From Oxalobacteraceae bacterium (GTDB lineage Bacteria > Pseudomonadota > Gammaproteobacteria > Burkholderiales > Burkholderiaceae_D): a stretch of DNA of 52,104 bases. Below are positions 44,931-52,104 of this stretch, in pieces. Location: positions 1-52,104 of the forward strand of contig JAUYNR010000075.1 in NCBI GenBank assembly GCA_030698225.1, given 5' to 3'. A model generated the notes under the pieces. The model saw nothing but the letters and a program-made list of their open reading frames with translations. It did no database searches and was not told the DNA's origin. How positions within the stretch are numbered: the first letter of the stretch is position 1; the number at the start of each line of letters is the position of its first letter. Both the position numbers and the translations under genes were made by a program.

Positions 44931-44958
44931 TGTAAGAAGAAGGCTGACTGCTGCGACT
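44931..44958 (+). promoter_or_regulatory. ECF-like promoter TGTAAGAA-N15-CGACT upstream of the NPCAAK cytochrome
   Basis: TGTAAGAA (44931-44938) and CGACT (44954-44958) with a 15-base spacer, 22 bases after the penta-heme gene's stop. The downstream start codon is 146 bases away, and a REP-like palindrome lies in the leader. Confidence 0.75.
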
Positions 44959-44993
44959 GAGAAAAATCGCGGCGATTCGGGATGCCAACGCTT

Positions 44994-45046
44994 GTAGGTG
45001 CGAATTTATTCGCATCAGTTAAGAGGGCGAATAAATTCGCACCTAC
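44994..45046. repeat. REP-like palindrome with 20-bp arms
   Basis: Perfect 20-base inverted arms (44994-45013 and 45027-45046) enclose 13 bases. The arm, GTAGGTGCGAAT followed by TTATTCGC, resembles extragenic palindromes widespread in proteobacteria. It lies inside the presumed leader of the NPCAAK cytochrome mRNA. Confidence 0.8.
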
Positions 45047-45103
45047 GGCGCTGCGAGGCCGGAGAAGAAGCATCAATACTTTAATTCAACCCAGGAGATT
45101 GTC

Positions 45104-45787
45104 ATGAACCCGTACGCGAAGCCCCGAAATACACGCATTGCCGCAATGATTTCCACCGGACTCCTGGCTGCCGCCCTGGGGGGAGCAGCGCTTGCCGCCA
45201 ACCCCTGCGCACCCAAGAATCCCTGCGCCGCCAAGGCCGCCAACCCCTGCGCGGCGAAGAATCCCTGTGCTGCTAAAAACCCTTGTGCAGCCAAGAACCC
45301 CTGTGCGGCGGGCGCCAAGATCGACCCGAAGCAAGTCCTGCGCCCGGCCGGCTACAAGCCCTACAAGGGGAACAAGGCAGAGCTGATCGCCGAAGGCGAG
45401 CGTCTCTCCAGGGATGCCAAGCTGAGCACCAATGGCGCGGCTTGCATGACTTGCCATCAAGGCAATAACGCTTATCAGGCAACTTTCGCCAAGCCTTATC
45501 CGCACCCGGTTCAGATGGCGCAAGACATCGGCATAAAAAAGATCAACCTCGATGAAATGATTCAACTGTGCATGCTCAAGCCGATGGCCGCCAAGCCGCT
45601 GCCATGGAATTCCAAGGAACTTGCGTCGCTGGTCGCCTACTTCGGCGAGGTGCAAAAAGGATTCAAGCCGGTCGCAGCGATGGCCAATCCGTGCGCGGCG
45701 AAGAATCCGTGTGCAGCGAAGGCCAATCCATGTGCGGCGAAAAATCCGTGCGCAGCCAAGAATCCATGCGCGGCCAAGAAGATGTAA
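45104..45787 (+). CDS. Secreted mono-heme cytochrome c framed by NPCAAK repeats
   Basis: A 227-residue exported protein. After the signal peptide (to about residue 32) come six NPCAAK-type repeats, then a cytochrome domain with heme site CMTCH near 113 and a CMLKPM segment near 158 that may hold the axial Met, then five more repeats to the C-terminus. Each repeat gives one Cys, one Pro and one Lys, so the tails carry eleven non-heme cysteines. I know no assigned function. Metal, metalloid or oxidant capture by the thiols coupled to heme redox is an inference. An AGGAG ribosome-binding site precedes the start. Confidence 0.88.
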   Translation: MNPYAKPRNTRIAAMISTGLLAAALGGAALAANPCAPKNPCAAKAANPCAAKNPCAAKNPCAAKNPCAAGAKIDPKQVLRPAGYKPYKGNKAELIAEGERLSRDAKLSTNGAACMTCHQGNNAYQATFAKPYPHPVQMAQDIGIKKINLDEMIQLCMLKPMAAKPLPWNSKELASLVAYFGEVQKGFKPVAAMANPCAAKNPCAAKANPCAAKNPCAAKNPCAAKKM

Positions 45788-45879
45788 CGCCAGATCGCCC
45801 AGGTTCCGGACCAGGTGCCGAAGCCGGGGCGAACGCCTGCGGTGCGCCGCAGGACGCGCCAAGTCGGGAGTCCCAAGCC

Positions 45880-46608
45880 ATGAATCTGAATCCGGATCTG
45901 AAAACCTTGCCGCGCGCATTGCGCGCATCGATGCTGGCTGCCGGCAAGGAAATCCGCGAATGCTACCGGGTCATGGAGAAGGCCGATCTGAATATCGTCG
46001 GCGAGGTCTTGCGAGGACAGGGGGATTTCGTCGAGCTGGAGCACTACCCGCGCGACGACGTCTTCGATAGCGAGACTTACGGCCAGTACTACTACCACGC
46101 CCATCGCGGCAGCGCGGAGGAACACGGGCATTTCCACACCTTCCTGCGCGCCGGCGGCATGCCGGCAGGCAGCGCGCCGATCAATTACCCGCTGGCAAGC
46201 GAAGCCTGGCCGAGCGGCGACGACGCGATCTGCCACCTGATCGCCATTTCGATGGATGCCTGGGGCTACCCGACCGGGATTTTCTGCACCAACCGCTGGG
46301 TCACCGATGAGGCCTGGTATCCGGCAGAGCAGGTGATCGCGATGCTGGACCGTTTCGCCATCGATCATGCATTCCCCAACTGGTGTGTCAATCGCTGGCT
46401 GAGCGCCATGCTGCGGCTGTATCGCCCGCATATCGAGGCGCTGATCCGGCAGCGCGATGTTGCGCTGGCCGAGTGGCAAGCGCAACATCCCGCTGCCGAC
46501 ATATTCGAGGACAGGGCGCTGGATATCACCTGCACTCTGCCGATTTCGGTCGAGAAACTGATTGCGGAACTTGAGGCTCTGGATGCGGCGCCGGATCGTC
46601 CAGTGTAA
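45880..46608 (+). CDS. Uncharacterised His/Trp-rich protein between the NPCAAK genes
   Basis: A 242-residue soluble protein without signal peptide or membrane helix; I do not recognise its family with confidence. YYYHAHRGSAEEHGHFHTFL near 70-90 gives five His and several Glu, a likely metal site. Conserved-looking Trp/Cys segments follow (CHLIAISMDAWGYPTGIFC, FPNWCVNRWLSAM). The ATG at 45880 follows GGGAG. It is 92 bases after the NPCAAK cytochrome and probably shares its transcript; its stop codon overlaps the next ECF-like motif. Confidence 0.75.
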   Translation: MNLNPDLKTLPRALRASMLAAGKEIRECYRVMEKADLNIVGEVLRGQGDFVELEHYPRDDVFDSETYGQYYYHAHRGSAEEHGHFHTFLRAGGMPAGSAPINYPLASEAWPSGDDAICHLIAISMDAWGYPTGIFCTNRWVTDEAWYPAEQVIAMLDRFAIDHAFPNWCVNRWLSAMLRLYRPHIEALIRQRDVALAEWQAQHPAADIFEDRALDITCTLPISVEKLIAELEALDAAPDRPV

Positions 46609-46631
46609 GAAATTACCGCTCTGCTCCGACT
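46604..46631 (+). promoter_or_regulatory. ECF-like promoter TGTAAGAA-N15-CGACT upstream of the second NPCAAK gene
   Basis: TGTAAGAA (46604-46611), whose TAA is also the stop codon of the preceding gene, and CGACT (46627-46631), again 15 bases apart. The NPCAAK start codon is 140 bases downstream, nearly the same leader length as at the czcE-like gene and the NPCAAK cytochrome. Confidence 0.75.
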
Positions 46632-46771
46632 GACGCAGCAGGAGCAAAAAATGGGCAACCATTTCTTCCTTTGCTGGCTTGGTTGCTGCCGCATTGCCGG
46701 CACGGCGAGGTCGGCATCACGGGCGCGAATCACTGTTCGCGCCGATTCTCACCTGATTGAAAGGATTTATC

Positions 46772-47086
46772 ATGCAAACACTATCCCGCAAGGCACTCTC
46801 CCTTGGACTTGCTGCCCTGAGCGCCGTTGCGTTCTCACTGCCGGTTGCCGCAGCCGACGTTGCCGCCAACCCCTGTGCGGCAAAATCTATGAATCCGTGC
46901 GCTGCCAACCCCTGCGCACCGCTGAAGAAGAAGGGCAAGATGAAGGCCGCCAATCCTTGCGCCGCCAAGCCCATGAACCCGTGTGCAGCCAACCCCTGCG
47001 CCGCCAAGCCGGCCAATCCTTGTGCCGCCAAACCAGCCAACCCCTGCGCCGCCAAACCCATGAATCCCTGCGCGGCCAAGAAATAA
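46772..47086 (+). CDS. Small secreted NPCAAK-repeat protein
   Basis: A 104-residue protein that is almost all repeat after its signal peptide (to about residue 28). Nine NPCAA units occur, in the variants NPCAAKPM, NPCAAKPA and NPCAANPCA, with a basic KKKGKMK break after the third. There is no heme site. The mature peptide is about 12 percent Cys and also Met-containing. It is a candidate periplasmic metal or metalloid sponge or a sacrificial thiol peptide against oxidants; both are inference. The start at 46772 follows AAAGGA. Confidence 0.85.
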   Translation: MQTLSRKALSLGLAALSAVAFSLPVAAADVAANPCAAKSMNPCAANPCAPLKKKGKMKAANPCAAKPMNPCAANPCAAKPANPCAAKPANPCAAKPMNPCAAKK

Positions 47087-47563
47087 GCTGCTGCTCGAAT
47101 CAGGGAAGATCGCTAGTTGACCGGCATGCGGCTCAGTCTCCAGGCCGATACGCATGCCGGCCAACTGCAAGCTTGATTCGCGACTGCCGGAACCACCAGC
47201 CGCAGCGCCGTCTTTACATATTTCCAGGGTCCGTTGAATTTCATGATGCTTGATGCAGGAATTTGATACCCCCATGATATTTTATAAAAAACACTATTTA
47301 TCGCATATAATCATTGCGGTAAAAATAATACACTAGACTGTATATTATTTTGAGCCATCTGCGCAACTTGCCAATCGTCGGCGCCCCGGATGAAAGTCGA
47401 TCGGCGCGCATGGCACGTCCAGCCTCATGTATCTTGCGTAAGACCCGCCGATTGATGCCGGCCGGCTGCTTTACTTTCGGGCGACGATGAACCGGGAACA
47501 CGCCGACTGGCCTGAGTCCACTACCTGTTATCAACGGATGCTTATTAATCGGAGGTATGCAGC
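47087..47563. other. Intergenic region with an AT-rich core
   Basis: This 477-base gap has a strongly AT-rich centre at about 47275-47350, unlike the GC-rich surroundings, and may hold a promoter. A reverse-strand reading of about 91 codons (47298-47573) overlaps the next gene's start, has no recognisable family and is not called. No tRNA is seen. Confidence 0.5.
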
Positions 47564-48052
47564 ATGCTGACAAGCGCCGCCGGGGACATCGGATTCAAAC
47601 TCCACAAGATACTCAACGGATCGATCATCGTGCTCGCGCTGCTGACTGTGCTGGAGGGCAGCGCGCTAACCGAATGGAGCGCGATGGCGACCATCTTCAT
47701 GACGCTCGGTGCGAACGCAGCCGCGGAAGCCTTCTCGCGCGGAGTGGCGCATGAGATCGCGAGCAAACGCCGGGTAAGTTTTTCGGAAGCAGCTGCCTTG
47801 CTGCGTTACTCGCTGATCGTCGTCACGCCCGGCATCGTGCCTGCGGTGGCCTTCATTGCCGTTTCCGCCGGCTGGCTGCCTCTGGGCAAGGCTTTTGCCG
47901 CGGCCTGCTGGTTTCTTGTATTCGTGCTTTTCGCAGCCGGCTACATTGCATGCATGGTCGGCGGCGGAAGGGTCTGGCGCGGCCTGATCTACGGTGCTGT
48001 CATCAGCGCGTTTGGGCTGGGGATCGTCGCCTTGCGCCTGATGACGGTTTAA
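47564..48052 (+). CDS. Small integral membrane protein, unknown function
   Basis: A 162-residue protein with four predicted helices (about 18-36, 84-107, 112-132 and 137-158) and a cytoplasmic loop HEIASKRRVSFSEAAALLR. I do not recognise the family. The ATG at 47564 has a strong CGGAGGT ribosome-binding site, which supports it being a gene. It stands between the NPCAAK gene and the GH15 gene. Confidence 0.75.
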   Translation: MLTSAAGDIGFKLHKILNGSIIVLALLTVLEGSALTEWSAMATIFMTLGANAAAEAFSRGVAHEIASKRRVSFSEAAALLRYSLIVVTPGIVPAVAFIAVSAGWLPLGKAFAAACWFLVFVLFAAGYIACMVGGGRVWRGLIYGAVISAFGLGIVALRLMTV

Positions 48053-48151
48053 TCCGTGCCGGCAAGACGACTGTCTTTTGACGCTAGGGCAGTTTGTCTT
48101 CGACCAGCCAGAGATGGCACTGACTAAATTACGGTATCCGGAACGCGACCG

Positions 48152-50083
48152 ATGCAAGAATATCCGATCCAGGACTACGCCATCATCGGCAACTGCGAGA
48201 CGGCGGCGCTGATCAATTCCGACGGCGGCATCGACTGGCTTTGCCTGCCGGCTTTCGATGCGCCATCGTTCTTCGGTGCGCTGCTCGACCGGGAACAGGG
48301 CGGCGATTTCTCGCTCCGTCCTGCGGATGCGTATGTGTATAGCGTCGAACGGCGCTACTTCGAGGATAGCGCAATCCTCGAGACGCGTTTCGTGACCGGG
48401 CAGGGGACGCTGCTGCTCACCGATTTTTTTGTTACCGCGCGCGCGCCGCATGCACGTTTTTACGATTTCACATCGCTGCATCCGACGCGCAAGCTGGTCC
48501 GGCTGCTCGAACTGGAAAGCGGCGAAGCTGCGCTGGTCGATCTGCGCGTCGCCGCCAAGCCGGACTACGCCCGGCGGCCGCCGGCGTGGCGGCGCATCGA
48601 AGGCGGCTTCGAATGCGCCGAGGCAGCGCTATTCTCCAATCTGCCGCTGGCGGAACAGGACGGCGACATCGCGCTGCGCTTCACGCTGGAAGCGGGCCGG
48701 TCATGCTTCTTCGTGCTCGACAGCGCGCAGCCGGATGCCCGGCGCTCGCCCGACGCGCAGCAAGTGCGGCAATGGCTGGGGATCACGCAGGCATTCTGGC
48801 GCGAGTGGAACCTGTTCAACTACTACCGCGGACCGCATCAACAGGTCATTCGGCGCAGCGCCGTCACGCTGAAGCTGCTGACCTACGCGCCCAGCGGGGC
48901 GATCGTTGCCGCGCCCACCACTTCGCTGCCCGAGCGTCTTGGCAGCGACCTTAACTGGGACTACCGCTACACCTGGGTGCGCGACACGGCGCTGTTCATC
49001 AACACCTTGTTCCGCCTCGGCTACTCCGGCGAGGCGAAGGCGTACTTCGGATTCATCACCGCGAAACACGGCGCACACAGATCCGATGGCGCAAACGCGG
49101 ATTTGCCGGTGCTGTTGCCGATCCGGGATGGCACGTCGGACGACGAAGGGACGCTCGGCCATCTTGCCGGTTACCGCAGCTCATGGCCGGTGCGGCATGG
49201 CAACCGCGCCAAAGACCAGCTCCAGCTCGACAATTACGGCCACTTCCTGCAGTCGCTGTTTTATTGGAAACACACGGGCGGCAAGCTCGACCATGCGAAG
49301 CGCGGCATGGCCTTCGACGCCCTTGCGATCTTGCGACGGCGCTGGCCCGAGCCGGACAACGGCATCTGGGAGCCGCAGGATCGGCGTCAGCGCAGCTACA
49401 GCAAAGTGAGCGCGTGGCTGGCCTTCCAGCGGGCCGGCGATCTCGGCCTTGCCGGCCGGGAGGAAGTCCAAAGGCTGTGTGCCGAAATCCACGCACAGAC
49501 CCTGGAGCGCGGCGTGCACGAGCGCGAAGGGCGGAAATATCTGGCCGAGCATTACGGCGGCGCGGCGATCGACGCCACCGCGTTGCTCGCCTTCACGACC
49601 GGGTTTCTGCCTGCGCCGCTGGCGCGCAGCACGCGCGAGGAGATCGAGCTGCGGCTCGCCGTGGGGCCATGGCTGTACCGTTCCGACACGCATCGGGCGT
49701 CCGGCGAAGGCGCGTTCGTGCTGTGCAGTTTCTGGAGGATAGGGCAGCTCATCCGCGAAGGCGAACTGGACCGCGCCGAGTCGCTGCTGGAACAAATCAT
49801 CGCCGCCGCCAGCCCACTGGGCCTGTATTCCGAACAGATCGATCCGGTCTCGGGCGACTTCCTCGGCAATTTCCCGCAAGCATTCTCCCACCTCGGTCTG
49901 ATCGCCAGCGTGCTCGATCTCCAGCAGGCCAGGGCGCAACCGGGGTTTTCCGGGCGGCCCGATCACGAGAAGTTCCAGCACGGCGTCGGCTGCACGATCG
50001 GCGTGCGCGGTGTGCTGGCCGGTTTCCGGCGCGCGCCCCGGACCTTTCGGCTGCTGTTTTCCAATCGTTCCAAATGGCGCTAA
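48152..50083 (+). CDS. Glycoside hydrolase family 15 (glucoamylase/trehalase-like)
   Basis: A 643-residue cytoplasmic enzyme. The N-terminal beta domain opens YPIQDYAIIGNCETAALI, typical of GH15 proteins. The (alpha/alpha)6 barrel has WDYRYTWVRDTALF and the general acid in DNGIWEPQD near 410. The second Glu lies in LYSEQIDPVSGDFLGNFPQAFSH near 558. It should hydrolyse alpha-glucosidic bonds of maltooligosaccharides or trehalose; specificity cannot be read by eye. No signal peptide is seen. It is convergent with the DUF3179 gene. Confidence 0.92.
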   Translation: MQEYPIQDYAIIGNCETAALINSDGGIDWLCLPAFDAPSFFGALLDREQGGDFSLRPADAYVYSVERRYFEDSAILETRFVTGQGTLLLTDFFVTARAPHARFYDFTSLHPTRKLVRLLELESGEAALVDLRVAAKPDYARRPPAWRRIEGGFECAEAALFSNLPLAEQDGDIALRFTLEAGRSCFFVLDSAQPDARRSPDAQQVRQWLGITQAFWREWNLFNYYRGPHQQVIRRSAVTLKLLTYAPSGAIVAAPTTSLPERLGSDLNWDYRYTWVRDTALFINTLFRLGYSGEAKAYFGFITAKHGAHRSDGANADLPVLLPIRDGTSDDEGTLGHLAGYRSSWPVRHGNRAKDQLQLDNYGHFLQSLFYWKHTGGKLDHAKRGMAFDALAILRRRWPEPDNGIWEPQDRRQRSYSKVSAWLAFQRAGDLGLAGREEVQRLCAEIHAQTLERGVHEREGRKYLAEHYGGAAIDATALLAFTTGFLPAPLARSTREEIELRLAVGPWLYRSDTHRASGEGAFVLCSFWRIGQLIREGELDRAESLLEQIIAAASPLGLYSEQIDPVSGDFLGNFPQAFSHLGLIASVLDLQQARAQPGFSGRPDHEKFQHGVGCTIGVRGVLAGFRRAPRTFRLLFSNRSKWR

Positions 50084-50100
50084 TGCGACAGCGCCCAGAC

Positions 50101-51033
50101 CTACTTCGCCTGAAACACTTCGGTATCGCGATGGAACGCGTACCAGGCGAACCAGAAAGCGGTGACGGTGGGAATCTCCTTGCCCTGCGCGTCGAATACC
50201 GTCCCCGTCCGGTGCTCGGGATCGAAGCGCACCGTCAGCGTTTTTCCGCCCAGCGTGTCCGTCATCTTGCCGCCCTTGATTTTGGCCAGTTCGACGAACG
50301 GATAGGCTTTGAACTTGCCGCCTACCTCGATCCCGATCACCGGCTCCTTGGGGTGATAGCGCTGGCTGCGGCCGGCCACCGGGAACATGATGGTCCGGTC
50401 CTGGGTGTAACCGGCGTACGGATCGCGGGTATAGTCGCGGGCAAAACCGGTGTCGGTCGACAACACCTGCGTGTCCGGGTGGCGCTTTTTCCAGTCAGAC
50501 CAGCTGGTGTGGGCGAGCGCGACAGTCGTGAGCTTGGCGCCCTTGAGCGGTCCGCTCACCGCCTGGGCCAGGATCTGCGACCACAGTGATTGCGTTTGCC
50601 GGTCGTAGACCAGCACATCGCTGTTGTAGAGCAGCCCCGACACGCCGAAGCTGAGCGGTTTGCCGCCCGCTTCCGAGACATAGGCGATACCGGTGCCGCA
50701 CAGCGGGCAGAAGGTGACCGCGATGTGCTCGGCGCCGAACATGTCGTTGACGATTTCGTGCCAGTTCAGGATGCGCACCGGGTAAGCCTTGGCGATGCCG
50801 TTGCGCATCACGCCCAGCACCCGGTCATCGCCTTGCAGGAAGCGCGCGTCGCCCGCCCGCACGAATTTGGGCCGGTCGATCGCCGGGATGCCATCCTTGG
50901 ATGGCCCGCCCGATTCGATCTGCTCCGCCGGCACCAGCGCGCCGGTCAAGTCGAAGCCGTTTTTGGTTTGCGCAGCCGCAGCCGCAGCCAGCAGCAATGC
51001 ACTCGCCAGGAAAATCGTTCTCAGCTGTTTCAT
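50101..51033 (-). CDS. DUF3179 domain-containing exported protein
   Basis: A 310-residue protein with a signal peptide (MKQLRTIFLASALLLAAAAAAQ) and a DUF3179 domain. The family motif AVTFCPLCGTGIAY near 107-120 contains a CxxC, and RILNWHEIVND, GLLYNSDVLVYDRQTQSLWSQ and PVAGRSQRYHPKEPV are also typical. Function of the family is unknown; the Cys pair suggests metal or redox chemistry. Its upstream region is cut short by an insertion sequence beginning about 37 bases from the start codon. Confidence 0.92.
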   Translation of the reverse strand: MKQLRTIFLASALLLAAAAAAQTKNGFDLTGALVPAEQIESGGPSKDGIPAIDRPKFVRAGDARFLQGDDRVLGVMRNGIAKAYPVRILNWHEIVNDMFGAEHIAVTFCPLCGTGIAYVSEAGGKPLSFGVSGLLYNSDVLVYDRQTQSLWSQILAQAVSGPLKGAKLTTVALAHTSWSDWKKRHPDTQVLSTDTGFARDYTRDPYAGYTQDRTIMFPVAGRSQRYHPKEPVIGIEVGGKFKAYPFVELAKIKGGKMTDTLGGKTLTVRFDPEHRTGTVFDAQGKEIPTVTAFWFAWYAFHRDTEVFQAK

Positions 51034-51069
51034 GGCCTATCCTCGGATGGTCGGGAATGTTCAACCTTA

Positions 51070-51120
51070 GGGGTCATTAAATAATTACTTGGACGTTTTA
51101 GTTTCGCGTAAACTTGGCGA
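51070..51120 (+). mobile_element. Left end of an ISAzo13-type element
   Basis: GGGGTCATTAAATAATTA begins at 51070 and resembles the terminal repeat seen on ISAzo13-family elements. It precedes the transposase start by about 50 bases. The right end is outside the window, so repeat length and target duplication cannot be checked. Confidence 0.6.
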
Positions 51121-52104
51121 ATGGATAATGATGCGTTAATTACGGCTCGATACAAATCGCTTGAAAGTGTGCTTGATGAACGTCAACGGCGCCTGTATGC
51201 GGCAGCGGAAGCAAAGGTTTTGGGTCATGGCGGTGCGAAGCGGGTTTGGACTGCGACTGGCGTTGCGCGAGGATCCATACTGGCTGGGCTGAAAGAACTG
51301 AAGCAGGCGCAACAGCAAGAACCAGGGCCGGCAGGTGATGAGCGTCGAATCAGGCGCCCAGGAGCGGGCCGGAAGACATTGCTGGAACAGGATCCAACGA
51401 TTCGTGTTGCGCTGGAAACGCTGGTCGAACCTGTGGCACGCGGCGATCCGGAAACGCCATTGCGCTGGACTTGCAAAAGCTTGATGCAGCTATCGGGCGA
51501 ACTCAAATCCCAAGGGCATGCGATCAGTCATGTGTCGGTTGGCACCCTACTCAAAGAAATGGGCTATAGCCTGCAAGGCAACCGCAAGACCCTGGAAGGC
51601 ACGACCAATCCGGACCGCAATGCGCAATTTGAATTCATTAACCAGAAAGCAGACGCGGCCCTGCTGGCAGGGCAGCCGGTCATATCGGTAGACACCAAGA
51701 AGAAGGAACTGGTCGGCCAGTTCAAAAATGGCGGCAAGGAATGGCGCCCCGAAGGCGATCCAGAGCGCGTTAATGTGTATGATTTTGTGGACAAGAAATT
51801 GGGCCGCGCCAATCCTTATGGCGTCTATGATTTGGCGAACAACACCGGCTGGGTGAGTGTTGGCACCGATCACGACACAGCGAGCTTTGCTGTTTCCACG
51901 ATCCGGCGCTGGTGGTATGCGATGGGAAAGAGCACCTATCCAGATGCCAAAGAGTTGATGATTATGGCCGATGGGGGTGGCAGCAATGGCTCACGGGTAC
52001 GCTTATGGAAACTGGAATTACAGCGACTGTCCGATGAACTCGGCATCCCGATCCGGGTCAGTCACTTCCCGCCTGGCACGAGCAAATGGAACAAGATCGA
52101 ACAC
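51121..52104 (+). CDS. ISAzo13-family transposase, N-terminal part (runs off window)
   Basis: 328 codons are open from the ATG at 51121 to the window edge. An N-terminal helix-turn-helix region (KRVWTATGVARGSI) is followed by RRPGAGRKT and LRWTCKSLMQLSGEL. The DDE core has VISVDTKKKELVGQFKNGG, MIMADGGGSNGSR and FPPGTSKWNKIEH, all typical of ISAzo13 transposases. No frameshift is seen in the visible part. Confidence 0.92.
   Translation, partial: MDNDALITARYKSLESVLDERQRRLYAAAEAKVLGHGGAKRVWTATGVARGSILAGLKELKQAQQQEPGPAGDERRIRRPGAGRKTLLEQDPTIRVALETLVEPVARGDPETPLRWTCKSLMQLSGELKSQGHAISHVSVGTLLKEMGYSLQGNRKTLEGTTNPDRNAQFEFINQKADAALLAGQPVISVDTKKKELVGQFKNGGKEWRPEGDPERVNVYDFVDKKLGRANPYGVYDLANNTGWVSVGTDHDTASFAVSTIRRWWYAMGKSTYPDAKELMIMADGGGSNGSRVRLWKLELQRLSDELGIPIRVSHFPPGTSKWNKIEH

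Noticed and set aside
45568..45879. Upstream extension of the His-rich protein into the NPCAAK cytochrome
   Set aside because: That reading is the out-of-frame shadow of the cytochrome and its repeats; the ATG at 45880 has a ribosome-binding site.
45200..47085. CRISPR-like direct repeats
   Set aside because: The repetition comes from in-frame NPCAAK coding repeats with no unique spacers of constant length.
46651..47253. A 200-codon Arg/Cys-rich gene overlapping the small NPCAAK gene
   Set aside because: Most of it is the shifted frame of NPCAAK repeats; only its start context is notable and is reported as a possible leader.
47298..47573. A 91-codon reverse-strand gene
   Set aside because: It overlaps the well-supported start at 47564, lacks a ribosome-binding site and has no recognisable family.
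48585..50589. Alternative-frame readings inside and beyond the GH15 gene
   Set aside because: They have Arg/Ala/Gly-rich composition without motifs and overlap a gene with clear catalytic signatures.

Overview
The window reads as chromosomal DNA of a GC-rich betaproteobacterium, most likely order Burkholderiales and plausibly Oxalobacteraceae. The clues are the family-level resemblance of the housekeeping proteins, the gspGHIJKLMNDEF order, the rhodanese-grxC-secB-gpsA cluster facing a gpmA-envC-ctpA-moeB cluster, and the periplasmic c-type cytochrome economy. No species can be named from the sequence alone. Transposases run off both ends: IS701-type at 1-274 and ISAzo13-type from 51121.

Layout. 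(1) 366-10838, minus strand: a type II secretion operon, gspG to gspN and then gspD, E, F, without gspC. (2) 11058-15527: a DJ-1/PfpI protein, a small cupin, a chemoreceptor with a cheW remnant behind it, and an MFS transporter. (3) 15612-23314: conserved housekeeping genes for lipid precursor synthesis, protein export, glutaredoxin, glycolysis and envelope maintenance. (4) 23327-23582: remnants of at least one insertion sequence, marking the edge of accessory DNA. (5) 23809-33554, minus strand: the centrepiece. A sensor kinase and an NtrC-type activator sit upstream of a sigma-54 promoter that precedes two di-heme peroxidases, a Tat-exported Rieske subunit, an arsenite-oxidase-family molybdenum subunit and a small cytochrome c. 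Two peroxidases next to an AioBA-like pair is the hallmark of iodate reductase (idrABP1P2). A key arsenite-pocket histidine appears to be replaced, which favours iodate over arsenite.

(6) 33735-47086: a stress and metalloid region with a HAD dehalogenase-like protein, a papain-like amidase, a CzcE-like metal binder, glutathione reductase, an EamA transporter, arsM followed by pstSCAB, an AhpD-like protein, a penta-heme lipoprotein and two secreted proteins built on NPCAAK repeats. (7) 47564-51033: a small membrane protein, a GH15 glucanohydrolase and a DUF3179 protein.

The most striking unlisted signal is a repeated promoter-like motif, TGTAAGAA-N15-CGACT. It occurs four times with an invariant 15-base spacer and once more with 14. 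The copies lie upstream of the czcE-like gene, arsM-pst, the NPCAAK cytochrome, the second NPCAAK protein and the amidase. It looks like an ECF sigma regulon whose sigma factor lies outside the window. I infer a periplasmic chemical-stress response (reactive iodine, metalloid or metal) beside a respiratory iodate or metalloid redox system. A second unlisted signal is a family of three short intergenic hairpins with conserved flanks (12111, 16760, 36107).
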